Shown here piece after piece: positions 44,967 through 57,345 of a stretch of 64,000 bases of DNA. The notes under the pieces are model-generated. The model had not been told where the DNA came from, made no database searches, and saw only the letters and a program-made list of their open reading frames with translations. Positions within the stretch are counted from its first letter, which is position 1. Each line of letters starts with the position of its first letter. The translations under genes were made by a program, and so were the position numbers. Source of the DNA: Carposina sasakii (lineage: Eukaryota; Arthropoda; Insecta; Lepidoptera; Carposinidae); the NCBI GenBank assembly GCA_014607495.2, contig CP053152.1, positions 7,936,001-8,000,000 on the forward strand, in the 5' to 3' direction.

Positions 44967-45335
44967 AAAATTTGAAGTAAATAATTTTAGGGTAATATGG
45001 CACACTACGAGTACATGTTTGTAACCAAACAAACCTAGTTTTTTGTTGACCACTACTCCTTGATCACCTAAGAGCTTTAGAAAACACAATGCTTTAACAA
45101 ATTATATTTAAAAAACACGAACCAATCGCAGCTCCCCTTACACAGCTCTTTTCCATTTAATTAAACAAAATAGGCTAGGCTATCTATGCGCTCTAGGCTT
45201 GCATGGTGTCCATTGAGTAGTTCATCTATCAAATACGTAGTACAATAAATAAATTGATTAATTAACATAATAACAATACTAAATTTAAACCGTGGAATGA
45301 TTCACAATACAATACTGATGCATAATGTTTGATAG

Positions 45336-45454
45336 TTACAATCCTTTCAGTGTTTTCCTGAGGATATTGAGATATATTTCGGCATGCTTCGGTTGGAAAA
45401 CGAGCGCTGGGCGAAGACGGATAGCCAGCTCACCGCAAGTACCGCCCAGTACAC
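45336..45454 (-). CDS. ABAT: GABA-T terminal exon
   Basis: Acceptor tatgcag. Completes N-G and reads [20 protein letters not shown], then [16 protein letters not shown] and TAA at 45338-45336. Confidence 0.92.
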
Positions 45455-48400
45455 CTGCATAATAATTTATTGCATATAGAAAAATACGATAAAACATACA
45501 CACATGAGTAAGAGAAGAAAATAAAATACTAGCGACCTATGAAAAGTAATAACGAAGAAAACTGCTAATTTGTCTCGTTGGAGGCGCTAGCTAACTTTGG
45601 CCCTAACGATTTTTTTTTAACTATCAAGCAACAGTCAACTTGTATGTAGACGTAGATAATATTTCCCGTTGGCGATAACTTAAATGGCACAAAGTCATCA
45701 GTGCAATGTACTCCTTCCTAGCTTTCATTTACCCAAACTTCATTTATTAAAACGAAATATTTAAAACTATGAATAACGAATAATAACTTAAAACTATGAA
45801 TGGTACAGATTACTTGCCTAACTTCAACTAAGCTAAGTTCAATAAAGTTATATTAAAATAGGCAAGGTACTTACCTACAAAAGAATGTTAAGTAAACATT
45901 ATGGTCGATTCCGGCAGTCACATTTAAACCTAAACGTAAAATTAGTCCTACCTGTCCTTTTCTCTCTCAGCCATTTATGTTAAGGACGGAGAGAGATAGA
46001 CCTAATAAGATAAGATTAGGTTTAGGTTTAAGTGTGACTGCCGGAATTGACCCTATTATTCAAGTAACTAAACATTTAGGAAATAAGTTCAATACGTAGA
46101 TATAAAATAAGTTATACGTAAAGCAATAAACATGCAAACATATCTTTTAATTTGATTGAATTGTCACTAATTTGGTGTGAGAAACAAATGAATATTGTGT
46201 ACGACTATCGATAGTTGATCTCGAAAATCATCTATAATATCGATAGGCCCATCGATACTATCGGCCATGATTATTATAATAATAATTGATACTATCGATA
46301 GTATCAATATGTTTGCGCGGTCGATAGTAGGCTGTGATTCAATAGTATTGTGTATGAATATTTGAGCCTGTAATCTTGATGTAACTATTTCATTGATGTG
46401 ATGTTATGAACTATTTTATTTGAGTGTATTTAATTACAAAGCGTCAACGCAAAAGCAGCAATAGCGGTGATTATAAAATTATCTAGTTTTCTGTCATGCA
46501 CTGGACAATTATTGTATTATAAAATTATTAATAAATAGATATAGTTTGTCGACTTTAATTTTTTTCATTTTCACAAAATGGCGTCCAGTAGTCGCCATAT
46601 TGGATTTTCACTAACGTCATGTCTTTAGTGACACTCGCCGTACGAAGAGGAATCGATTGACGTATGAATCATAAAAATCGGCCGAGGTGTTTGGTCTGTG
46701 TAGTGCTTCAAAGGAACATACATACATACTCGTACATAGGCTGTTAAACATTTCTTTGCGTCGCGCAGTCGGGTAAAAAAGCAACGCCAGGAACAATTCT
46801 AGAGCATAAATTATGTATAAATAGTCTAAATTATAATTTCGTCGACAAAGAGTTCCACTCCCGAGCAAGCCTAACAAAACATAAGCAGATGATAAAAGTT
46901 TGGTGCATGCCAAAAATCTATACATAGGTACATACATACGTACTTGCACAAACAAAACAAAATAAAACATAGCCGCATAATAAAATCACAACTCACCGTT
47001 TTTCTTCAAGGTCGCGTTAATTTTGTCTCTCAGCTCTGTAGTGGGTGCATTGTATGCCAGGAAAGTTCCGCGCCCCCTCACACTGTTAATGTGGCTCGGG
47101 AATTCCTTCTCGATTTGGTGAAGTCCGTCCTTCAGAACTTTGCCGGTTTTCTGCACTAAAGCGATAAGGTTCTCCTGCCTGATGACCTTTAGCACACGCT
47201 CGAGGAGTATCAGTTTGCCCGGGTCACCCATCCATGTGTTAAAGATCCTATACGGGTGTGGTGCCCTGAAAACATGGATATACTTTGAAATATCACCAAA
47301 TATAAATATGTATAGGGTATGTTGGTAAAATGGTTACTGGATGATAACTCCTTTAGAGATAAGCACGTCTTTGAATATTATCAATGTACGTAGAAGGTTC
47401 TGTATAGTGCCGGCCGACTAAAGTTGTTACTGTATTAGGTAAGACTAAATTTTACAGCTTCTGCAGACAACACTGACAACGTACGACGAATTACCCGTAC
47501 ATTTTGACGACAGGATAGGTAAGTAAGTGTTACAATCGGAGGCGTCTGCTCACATTTTTAGATGGGTATTCACTCCCTTAATGAATGGGATGGTGCAAGC
47601 AAGCTCAACCGTACACTTATAAAAATTCAGATGACCTAATGAAACACATTAAAGACGACCATATCGCGTTCTAACTCGGACTAAGCGACCACTAGTGGCC
47701 GCATACGCGAATTAAAGTGAGCGGCGCTCCAGATAAGGCTAATTTTTCATACGAAATCTTCTGTTTCACGCGCCGGCCTATGTCGGTATGTCTCTTTCGC
47801 ACTCATTGAATACAGTACTGAGAAACGCGTAGACCCTATTGTATAAACATAGTAGAATTGAAAGATAATTATAAATATAGAGAAATATAGATTGCCTATG
47901 TAATCTTCGTGGGTCCCACCCACCCACCGTGGGTGCACCGCACCAGCGCTCCTTAGGACGAGCCGCCAGTGGTTACAATAGATAAAATAAGGAATGAGTA
48001 CATAACAGGAAGTTTGAAAGTTGCACCAGCACAGACAAGTTACGAAGTAACCGTTTGTCTTGGTACGGACATGTGAAGCGAAGGCGAAATATACCTTTCA
48101 GATATATTTTTCAGAAAGCGCTGGTCATGAATATTGATGGTTATAGAAGACCTAAGTGTTGAACGGACTGTGTGAGAGGATATGCATCTACTGAGTGAGA
48201 AACGAGATGCCGGATAACAGGGATGAACGGAGGAAGGGTACATATTGCGCCGACCACAAGTAGAATGGGAAATGTGGGGTAAGCATGAACCTTTTTAGCG
48301 ACTCGCTAGCAAAATCGATGGGATACTCGTATGACAGTTGGACGATAGCGTTACAGGCTATCGAGAGTTTCGTGCTTGCCCCATTGAGCACGAAGGGGAG

Positions 48401-50959
48401 AGTGCGACATACACAAGATGACAAGACTCACTTGAATTCGGCATTGTAATAGAACCCTCCCGTCAGCATCTTCTTGCTGAAGGTGACGAGGTCGGGCGTG
48501 CAGGGCAGCTCGAAGTGCTCGTGGCACCACATCCTGCCGGTAGGGCCACAGCCGGTCTGCACCTCGTCCATTATCAACGCCACGCCTTTCTAGAATGTTG
48601 GTAGAAAATTTTTTTTTTACGTCTATTTTTAGCGATAGCTAGACAGTTTCACTGTTTTACAAAATTATGTTTTTTAGGGTTGTAATAGGGGGAACAAAGT
48701 TTACGCGGTAGATGTCGCAAACGAATTAATTTAAATTAATTAAACTTTTTATACTTTAAATAATAGATTCTTCCAAAGTGGTAAAATTTTACTTTTACAT
48801 ACTTAAAAATGTGTGCCCTCCCCTTTTACTTTTCAACTTGGTTTGAACGATATACAGTTATTTCACTAAACGAACCTCTTTACAGATCTTCTGCAGGTCT
48901 TGGAAGAATTTCGGCGATGCTTCATAGTCGCCACCCTCCGACTGGATGGGTTCCACAATGATGCCTGCAACAGCGGGCCCGCTCTTTTTGTTCTTATCTA
49001 TGATATCCGCCACTTGCTCAAGACATCTGTGAATAAAAGCTATTCAAGCAATCTGTATTTTTTGGTTCACGTAAAAGGATTTTGTTTTAAGGCAGGACTG
49101 TTAATAATCCCAAATTTGTTGGCTTTAAATAAGCACACACGCAAGCAATATTAATTGTTATAAAACCCGATCAAGTACCTGTCCGGCTTGCCGTGCAAAA
49201 ACAATGACTTTGTATGCAGGAATACCTAGTTTTTATTACGTAGTGCACTGAATTAGTGTTCACTTTAACTTTTAATATCGTTATTGCAGTTTAACTTACA
49301 CCCCGCTGCTGAAAGGACAGATACACAAGATACTCGTAGAACGAAGGGTTGTGTACCTACAAAACTCTTAAAAAATAAATACCTTTTGAAATTACTAAAG
49401 CAGTACCTACATAGGTAGGTATGTAATACTTCTAGCGAGCGTGGTGATATCGGTAGCGCATAACAAATGGTGGAGTAACTTAACTGATAATGATATCTAA
49501 CTAAATGGATAATGACATCTAACTAAATGGATGATTTTATTTACAATGCTTTGTATTACTCATAGTATGTTATTTCTCTCCATTATCTTTAATCATCTGT
49601 AGGTATACGGCAGATAAAATTATCATTATGATGATTGATGATTTTTTTACCGATTGGTTATTTGCTGTTATTTGCTGGCAATGTGATGTTTAATGAATGT
49701 CAAATAAAATAGGCATTACCTATAAACTGAGCTCGTACTAAAGTATCTAACGCTTTCATGATTAAGATGACATCAAATAAGATGCGTAAATAAATGTACG
49801 AAAATAGTAAAAGCCATACAAGCTCATGCAAATAACGGCTCAAATGTGTTACCACACTGTGCCGGCACCATGCTCCAGCTGCGTCGCTACAAGGAATTTA
49901 CCTATCCAAATAAATGCTCAATAGCGTTCAAGATCAATCGAAGAAAGGAAAATCGAAATTTCTGAAAAGAAAAGAAACAGGAAATAGAGCACGAAAACAA
50001 ACAAATGCAGACCTTTATCTAGTAAATCAATATTAATTAAAAGGCGAACATAATAAGTAGTAAGTCTAACTAAACTACAAGAGAAAATACTACCTCCGAT
50101 CTTCTGCGCTGTTCTCGCGCTGGAACTCTTCCAGGGGGTACTTGTATCTAGGGAAGGGTGCTACTGGCCAGTTAAATGCCGGACAGTCCAACTTATGAAT
50201 GGGTTTTGACCTTGTGGTAGAGAGAGCACCAAAAGTGCGTCCATGGAAGCTTCCCTGACAACGGATAAAATTAAGATATAGGTATAATATGTACCTACTT
50301 ACAGATAAGATTTCGTATTGAATAACAAAATACGTACTTTGAATGACATGATCGATAGTTCTGGCGATCCAGGCGCATGATTTAACATGCAGGACTCCAG
50401 TTCTGCGGGGCTGAAATCAATTTTCCCGCCGCGTTCTTTTGTACGGTACCACATGAAAACCGCTTTGTACGCGTTCTCATTAGAGCACGAGCCACACATC
50501 ATGGTGGCAACGTTTTGAATGCCGCCCGGTGCCACCGACAAGAGCACATCTCTGAGCTTCTGCGGCCAGTCCACGGATGGGAATACCCCTAAAGCTGGAC
50601 GATTCACCAATGACTTCTGAAATACGTGAAAAATGCGATAAGTTGGTGATTTTTGTGTAATCAAATCAACAATCTTTTACAATAAGATGGTCAGATAATA
50701 TACATCTGAGAGTAAATCGTAACTGTGAATCGTAAATGTTATAGTTTTAAGTTAAGCAATATGAAATAATAATAATTTATGGCAGACTTACAAGATTATG
50801 TTCGTCTGCAAAAGCTGACAGTAATTCAGGGTGGTTGTAACCAACAGGTACGGAAGATATTTGTGTGAATGCATCTAAAAATATATTTCCATCTGCATCC
50901 ACGAAGTAGTTCCCTACGCTCTTATCGTAGTCGGCGAAAAGTTGCACGGAGCCTGCTTG
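45336..50959 (-). CDS. ABAT: 4-aminobutyrate aminotransferase, mitochondrial (GABA-T), N-terminus not found
   Basis: Seven exons on -: 50959-50792, 50616-50338, 50254-50094, 49026-48876, 48589-48432, 47265-46997 and 45454-45336. Together 1305 nt, 434 residues plus stop, with every junction in frame. The enzyme transfers the amino group of GABA to 2-oxoglutarate with PLP, giving succinic semialdehyde, in the mitochondrial matrix. Diagnostic blocks: [80 protein letters not shown] (Asp binding PLP nitrogen), [12 protein letters not shown] (Schiff-base Lys), [43 protein letters not shown]. About 60 N-terminal residues, including the transit peptide, lie in exon(s) upstream that I could not locate. 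Nothing suggests decay. Confidence 0.95.
45903..46052. mobile_element. 150-bp MITE with about 30-bp TIRs
   Basis: ggtcgattccggcagtcaca and inverse tgtgactgccggaattgacc, one mismatch, with cctaaac/gtttagg pairing further in. GABA-T intron. Target duplication unclear. Confidence 0.7.
46203..46325. promoter_or_regulatory. Cluster of TATCGATA-type motifs in GABA-T intron
   Basis: atcgata or tatcgat occurs about six times in 120 bp. Possibly a DRE-like enhancer, possibly a degenerate simple repeat. Confidence 0.3.
46540..46780 (-). repeat. CCGACTGCG-type interspersed repeat, inverted partial copy
   Basis: Matches 51064-51300 in inverse (gtgtagtgcttcaaaggaac; gcgtcgcgcagtcgggta). Confidence 0.7.
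46997..47265 (-). CDS. ABAT: GABA-T exon
   Basis: Acceptor gttttcag, donor gtgagt. [19 protein letters not shown] ... [14 protein letters not shown] ... ATLKKN. Confidence 0.95.
48030..48300 (+). mobile_element. RTE-like LINE RT tail remnant in GABA-T intron
   Basis: Broken frames read [35 protein letters not shown]-like and YCADP-like pieces: the C-terminal 'GHV.RR...GRPKxRWxD' end of RTE-type polymerases. Several stops. Confidence 0.55.
48432..48589 (-). CDS. ABAT: GABA-T exon with PLP-binding Asp and Lys
   Basis: Acceptor attctag, donor gtgagt. [20 protein letters not shown] ... [19 protein letters not shown]. Confidence 0.95.
48876..49026 (-). CDS. ABAT: GABA-T exon
   Basis: Acceptor attcacag, donor gttcgt. 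[50 protein letters not shown]. Confidence 0.95.
49030..50090 (-). other. GABA-T intron, about 1.07 kb
   Basis: AT-rich; no repeat family recognised. Confidence 0.6.
50094..50254 (-). CDS. ABAT: GABA-T exon
   Basis: Acceptor ttgtcag, donor gtagta. [20 protein letters not shown] ... [20 protein letters not shown]. Confidence 0.95.
50338..50616 (-). CDS. ABAT: GABA-T exon
   Basis: Acceptor atttcag, donor gtacgt. [20 protein letters not shown] ... [20 protein letters not shown] ... [15 protein letters not shown]. Confidence 0.95.
50792..50959 (-). CDS. ABAT: GABA-T exon, most 5' one recognised
   Basis: Acceptor gttccag, donor gtaagt. [20 protein letters not shown] ... [17 protein letters not shown]. 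Phase 0 at both ends. Confidence 0.92.
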
Positions 50960-51063
50960 CTGGAACACAAGTCAAAATACTAATATTTTCATCCATTTCT
51001 AACGGCCGGTTACAAATATGAATTATAGATTGATAGATATTTAAATTAAATTAAAACCTGCTT

Positions 51064-51560
51064 TTTACCCGACTGCGCGACGCAAAAGAGTGGTATTATG
51101 TTTAACAGCTTATGTATGTATGTATGTTCCTTTGAAGCACTACACAGACCAAACGCCTCGGCCGATTTTTATGATTCACACGTCAATCGATTCCTCTTAG
51201 TCCGGCGAGTGTCACTAAAGACATGAAGTTAGTGAAAATCCAATATGGTGAGTACTGGACGCCATATTGTGAAAATGAAAAAAATTTAAGTCAACAAACT
51301 GTATTAAGTGGGGCATCGTTGAATAGGTATTTTAAAATCATTATCAGTTTTCTTTCAACATTTTTCGATCTGACTGACCGTTTAGGATCTATGTCGATTT
51401 AAAGTTGCGTAACAACAATTCTCGCATAACTCGCATATAAGATTTCAGACAGCAGCAAGACGAAAACTTCTTGCTGCCTTGAAGGCTTGAAAGCTTTTCT
51501 TGAAGGCTATCTATTAGCCTACCTAGTAGCTATATTAACTTAAAAGTATTTTAAAAAATC
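51064..51560 (+). repeat. CCGACTGCG-type interspersed repeat, copy 2
   Basis: acccgactgcgcgacgcaaa start and aaaaaacccgactgcg end. Body as at 8370-8790 and 61120-61600. Confidence 0.75.
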
Positions 51561-51626
51561 AAAAAACCCGACTGCGTAAAAAAGAACCAAACTATCTGTA
51601 TATAGGTAGGTACATATATCATCTAT

Positions 51627-51963
51627 ATCTATTTATACATATAATAAAAATGTAACGGATCGCTGTCTAGTACATGGAAGATATATAAGAAAAAATATTA
51701 TAGAATACCTTTATCAACGCAATAGTACCCAAAACAATGATTTTTGGAATTTTTGTCTGTTTGTCGGTTTGTCTGTGCGTTTGTGCACGCTAATCTCAGA
51801 AACGGCTGAACCGATTTCGATGCAGTTTTCAGGAATATATTGTGACAGGTCCCACTTAACATATAGGCTACTTTTTATCCCGGGAAAATATTTTAATCCC
51901 GGATAATTTCGAGATATTGTTTTTTCTGTAGTCCACGCGGACGGAGTCGCGGGCGTCCACTAG
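51627..51963 (+). mobile_element. Helitron family 2, full-length copy
   Basis: tctatttatacatataataa start; end gtcgcgggcgtccactag followed by T. Same family as 16890-17900 and 57346-57510. Confidence 0.65.
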
Positions 51964-51969
51964 TGTAAT

Positions 51970-52150
51970 AATAAAAATAAAACTGAAAAGATGAAAACAA
52001 GCACTTAGATGTCCGGTGGATTCAGATGTCATTTAATGGATCCAGGCTGTTTAGTTGTTATGTTACATCATTAGAAAATATTATATTTTCTTCAATAGTA
52101 TTCATTCCGTAATAATATTATAGAATTCTAGACCAACGGACATCTAAGTG
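51970..52150. repeat. Foldback element, deletion derivative
   Basis: gcacttagatgtccggtgg on the left and inverted gaccaacggacatctaagtg on the right. Most of the left arm is missing. Confidence 0.6.
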
Positions 52151-52700
52151 TAGTTAGGTATAGCTTAGATAAGGAGGAACTATGGGGTACATACGTAGAT
52201 TATTTTTAGACTATTTAAACCTTTATTATTTATTGATGGAACATTTAGTCGTTGAAATAGAGGAGTACATATTTCGGAAAGTGGGCGATAACGTTATCGC
52301 TGGAGTCCTACCTAGAGGCCATTGGCAATTTGGCAATGGCCATTTGCATGACTACTTTGTTTCTACTACTAGGGTATGTAGGAGGTACTCCATTTATTTC
52401 ATTTATGGAAAAGCTCGCAACGTAGGTAAACTAAATCTGAATGGTCTACTAAATAGACGCGGCAAGTGATAAAAAAAATGATAGACTAAATGTTAGATGT
52501 TTGATCGATGGTAAAAGGTAAGCTAAGTACTGCTGAATAGCAATTACCCTTCCACGCTGTGCCCGGAGGCTTTAATCGTAGGATGTGGATCCACGGATTA
52601 CCTACAGCACTCCCTACTCGGATTGGCCTGCGTCAACGTGCTTTGGTATTGAAAGAAATCAGTTTCATCATCAGAAAGTGATAATTTCTTTATTTTATTT
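52151..52700. other. Spacer, no gene seen
   Basis: A 95-codon plus frame (52182-52469) has no recognisable domain. Confidence 0.35.
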
Positions 52701-52704
52701 CATA

Positions 52705-52975
52705 ATAGGGATTCGCCCCGGCTTTGCACGGGTTTAATGCCCTTCCATGTGGATAAAGTCGTGGGCGGCCGCTATAGAAAAGTGTTGTTTTTTTTTTCAG
52801 ACAATTTTTTATTTTTTCTCTCCGTAAGAACCATACTCGTATTACAAGGAACATTCTAAAGAGAATTAACGAAATCGGTTCAGCTGTTCTCGAGATTTGC
52901 GCTTAGCAACACATTTAGCGAATCATTTTTATATTACACTTTGAGTAATAAGTAGCATTTTTATTTCATTAAAAA
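52705..52975. mobile_element. Helitron-like repeat fragment
   Basis: ttcgccccggctttgcacgg start and aaatcggttcagctgttctc body are typical of lepidopteran Helitron-like repeats. Confidence 0.45.
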
Positions 52976-53250
52976 AGCAGTGTGATGTAGAATCTAATTT
53001 GAAAACTGGTACCTAAACATTCTAATCGTGACCGTACGTAGGTATAATACTTAATAAGGAATGTGTTGCAGAGTTTATTTATTTATTTAATAAGGTTTGC
53101 CAGCAGTTATTACAATATTCTTACGAATAGCTAAATGCATAACTAATTAGAGGCAAACACAACATGCAACAAGACAGTAGGTAAGTACAATATAAATAAT
53201 AGTAATACAATATATATCAACAATATAATAGCAAAACAAAATAATTTTTT

Positions 53251-54055
53251 TAAAGCAAAAAACCGACTTCCGCCTCTATGAGCCGAAACTAGAGCTTACT
53301 AAAGTAAAATTTTGTACTAAAGTAAAAAATGCCAGAAAATTATTAAATCGGCCACATAACGAAAGAGCACTGAGAGAAATGACTAGGCTTCGAAATTTGA
53401 GGTCTGACAATATAAGCAACATATAATTACACTCCTTCTTCCTGCCCTGTTCCCAATCATTTTACCTCTTCCTCTTACCATAACCATCTTACTTCGGACA
53501 CGGCTTAACGCATCATATAATTACACGACTTAATTTATTACATTATTCTCATATCTCCATCTTCATAAGCCTATTGCAGTTCACTACTGGACCTAGGCCT
53601 CCCCCTGCCATAGGGGGATTTTGTTACAAGTTTTTCGGCGGCCCCATCATCAGACCCTCGTTTTCTTCATATTATGTGTAGCTGACCAAAACTCTCTATA
53701 AAAAATCAAAAAACCGACTACTCGTGCCTATAATATTTGAGGACATCCCTAGATTCCTTGGATTCCATCATCAAATGTTATGTTTTATATGTAGGTGATC
53801 AAAAAGCTCAGTAAAAGTATAAAAACAGACTACATGTGCCTACAATATTTGACGATTGCCCTCGATTTCTCCAAGATCCCATCATCAGATCCTGATGTGG
53901 TGAATATGGGACCAGCTTGGAAGCATACCATGACCAACTATTAAAAAAATTGAAATCGGTTCATAAATGACGGAGTTCTGAGGTAACACACATAAAAAAT
54001 TTAAAAAATATACAGACGAATTGATAATCTGTCTTTTTTGAAGTCGGTTAAAAAT
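53251..54055. repeat. Composite repeat, inverted second copy
   Basis: Inverse of 43-1150 without the LINE insert. Ends aaaaaaccgacttcc and gaagtcggttaaaaa. Confidence 0.7.
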
Positions 54056-54848
54056 AAACTGACTTTAAAAAAAAAATTAACCGACTTCAAACTTTAACTA
54101 AAAAGCGATAAATAACGTAACTAATTTATCTACTTAATACATATTAAATATCTCAAATTATTTAAATATTTACAACTTAATACCTAATACTGTAACAAAG
54201 TCATCTTTAACTATTTAAATATTTATAATTATCACTTATTTTTTGGAGTCGGTGCCAGCCTAGGTTACGTGGTCTATTGTGTTGATGGACGCGCGCGGCT
54301 GGCAAAGCCACACACACGGCAAAATACAATACGGTGTAGTAGGCAGGGCACGCGGTAATGCAATTTCCTATTCTTGGTTTTACTATGAATTTTAGTGTCG
54401 GTCAGTTTTCTTAATTACATTTATTTGTTTGGCTGTCCATTATATGAATATGCTGTCATTTGTTTTTTCTCATTTTTTTTTCTTAATGTAGTTTTGTAGT
54501 TTCTTAGAATTTGTTTAATTGCACATGTTACCCTGTTGTTAACAATTTCTGTTTACTTGCTTGGCTTGCTGGAAGAGATCTCTGGTAGAGATAAGCTTGC
54601 CATTGTACATGCATCTCTTCTTTAATGTTGTATGCCATATTTCTTTTTGTGTATGTGCAATAAAGAATAAAGAATAAATATTTAAATAGTTAAAGATGAC
54701 TTTGTTACAGTATTAGGTATTAAGTTGTAAATATTTAAATAATTTGAGATATTTAATATGTATTAAGTAGATAAATTAGTTACGTTATTTATCGCTTTTT
54801 AGTTAAAGTTTGAAGTCGGTTAATTTTTTTTTTTAAGTCAGTTTATTT
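54052..54848. repeat. Long inverted repeat, arms about 172 bp and nearly identical
   Basis: 54052-54224 and 54677-54848 are almost perfect inverses (gcgataaataacgtaactaa / ttagttacgttatttatcgc). The 450-bp centre ends with a LINE tail (54460-54676). Confidence 0.85.
54460..54676 (+). mobile_element. CR1/Jockey-like LINE 3' tail
   Basis: gctggaagagatctctggta, then gagataagcttgcc, and a terminal (AATAAAG)n run (54657-54676). The same tail occurs on - at 59390-59490. Confidence 0.6.
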
Positions 54849-54899
54849 CTCGATTTTTAGTTGTGTTAATGCGTTGTGGACTTAAATAGATGCTAGTTT

Positions 54900-55268
54900 A
54901 TACATGGTGATTTTTGGTCGTTAACGTTCCCGAAAACTACGTAATCTCCTCATCATCACGATCATTTTTCTCCTTGGAAGCATACCTGGGAAGTGTCTGG
55001 TTTTCAAAGTATTAGGGTCCAAAGTTGAGTAAATAGACTGCGTTTTTCTGCGTGAATGCACATAGACGCGCGTAGCAAGATTTTTCACGAGAAATAATTA
55101 ATATCTGTTTATGAAAAAACCTAGCATAAACACTAGACACTATAAATTTCGCCAGATCATGTAATTAAAAAAAAAATCCCAGCTTTTTTTTTTTGGCATA
55201 AACTTACTTTATTTGATGTATAGAGTACGTACCCTTCGTTAATGGTGGCCACAAAAAAACACTCTGTA
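54900..55268. mobile_element. ACAGGGTG-family element, copy 2 (inverted)
   Basis: gtgatttttggtcgttaacg to ccacaaaaaaacactctgta. Inverse of 34996-35382. Confidence 0.7.
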
Positions 55269-55270
55269 TA

Positions 55271-56160
55271 GTTTCCATCGACCAATTGCAGTACTGTACC
55301 CTAACTCCTAACCGTTAAGGAGTTCTGTAGCTTGACCATCAGCACAGCAGCATCAGATGTTGACTCAAGTATACCTCACAAGCAACAAGTTAGCCCTACA
55401 TACCACTATATAGTTTCCATCGACCAATTGCAGTACTGTCTCCCAACTCCTAACCGTTAAGGAGTTCTGTAGCTTCATCATCAGCACAGCAGCATCAGAT
55501 GTCAATTCAAGTAACACGTTAGCCCTGCATACTACTAAATAGTTTCCATCGACCAATTGCAGTACTGTCTCCCAACTCCTAACCGTTAAGGAGTTCTGTA
55601 GCTTCATCATCAGCACAGCAGCATCAGATGTTGATTCAAGTAACACGTTAGCCCTACATACTACTAAATAGTTTCCATCGACCAATTGCAGTACTGTCTC
55701 CCAACTCCTAATCGTTAAGGAGTTCTGCAGCTTCATCATCCAGCACAGCAGCAGTAGATGTTGATTCAAGTAACACGTCAGCCCTACACACTACTAAATA
55801 GTTTTCATCGACCAATTGCTGTACTGTCTCCTAACTCCTAACCGTTAAGGAGTTCTGCAGCTTCATCATCCAGCACAGCAGCAGTAGATGTTGATTCAAG
55901 TAACACGTCAGCCCTACACACTACTAAATAGTTTTCATCGACCAATTGCTGTACTGTCTCCTAACTCCTAACCGTTAAGGAGTTCTGTAGCTTCATCATC
56001 AGCACAGCAGCATCAGATGTTGATTCAAGTAACACGTTAGCCCTACATACTACTAAATAGTTTCCATTGACCAATTGCAGTACTGTATCCCAACTCCTAA
56101 CCGTTAAGGAGTTCTGTAGCTTCATCATCAGCACAGCAGCATTAGATGTTGACACCCTGA
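55271..56160. repeat. Minisatellite, seven units of about 129 bp
   Basis: Unit starts (gtttycatcgaccaattg) at 55271, 55413, 55542, 55671, 55801, 55931 and 56060. Because 129 is 43 codons, a frame on - stays open and repeats SWETVLQLVDGNYLVVCRA in several units. Each unit contains the near-palindrome aactcctaaccgttaaggag. Confidence 0.88.
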
Positions 56161-56189
56161 AGCATATACCTGAGTAAGACATGATTACG

Positions 56190-56440
56190 TAACAAAAGCA
56201 CCATACGAGCATACAATTTTCGGTGGTTGCCCTAGATTTCTCCAAGATCCAATCATCAGATCCTGACCTGGTGAAAATGGGACCACCTCAGAAGTGAACT
56301 CTATCCAACTAAAAAAAATTTTTGAAATCCGTTTATAATTGACGGAAATATCGGTGAACATACATAAAAAAAAAAAAAAATTATACATACAGACGAATTG
56401 AGAACCTCCTCCTTTTTTTGAAGTCAGTTAAAAACAGAAG
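56190..56440. repeat. Partial composite repeat (caattcgtctgta end), inverted
   Basis: tccaagatccaatcatcaga, acagacgaattgagaacctc and ttgaagtcagttaaaaa, as at 40-230 in inverse. Confidence 0.65.
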
Positions 56441-56770
56441 CTGACCACAATTGTAAATTTTACCAATTTTTTATTATTATTTGGAAATAAGATTATGAAG
56501 TAGACAGACAGACACACTGAACATAGGAGGCAATGACTGCGTTGCGGAACTGGCCGTCACTTGTAAAGTGATGGCGTTGGTTGTATAGTCTCGAGAGGGC
56601 TGATCCTGCCACGAGTTATGTTACATCGAGGGTATTCTGAACTTAAACTAGGCCAGTAAACTTGATCAATCACTGTTAGCCCTAAAAAGTCTGTACAGAA
56701 TAATCAGGTCAATTAGGTCTCTTCTTTTCGAAAGCTCAGTAATGTGAAATAGATCAAGTCTTTCATTATA

Positions 56771-57155
56771 CAGGATGATTTTTGGTCGTCAACGTTCCCG
56801 AAAACTACGGAATCTCCTCATCATCACGATCATTTTTCTCCATGGAAGCATACCTGGGAAGTGTCTGGTTTCCAAAATATTAGGGTCCAAAGTTGAGTAA
56901 ATAGACTGCGTTTTTCTGCATAAATGCACATAGACGCGCGTAGCAGGATTTTTTCACAAAAAATAATTAATATCTGTCTATAAAAAAACTAGCATAAACA
57001 CTAGACACTATAAATTTCGCACGATCAAGGAATTTAATTTTTTTTTTTTCAAAAAAATTTTTTTTTTTCCCAGCATTTTTTTTGTCATAAACTTACTTTA
57101 TTTCATGTATAGAATACGTACCCTTCGTTAAAGGTGGCCACAAAAAAACACCTGT
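56771..57155. mobile_element. ACAGGGTG-family element, copy 3 (inverted)
   Basis: gatgatttttggtcgtcaac to gtggccacaaaaaaacacct. Inverse of 34996-35382. Confidence 0.7.
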
Positions 57156-57345
57156 ATGACCTGATTCTCCTTGCCATACCAGTTGAGTTATTGATTTGAC
57201 CTTGGAACTGCCTGGGCACAACACAACGGCGATTTATATTGATTGAGAGAGCAACGCAACGCGACTCAATAGGCTATTTGACTATGTTTTCTTTCGTATT
57301 GTTCTAGTTTTAATGTTATTTTATGCTTTACCGTAGGTAATCTAT

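Noticed and set aside
55365..55769. 134-codon repetitive open frame on -
   Set aside because: Open only because the minisatellite period is divisible by three; no start context, domain or partner exons.
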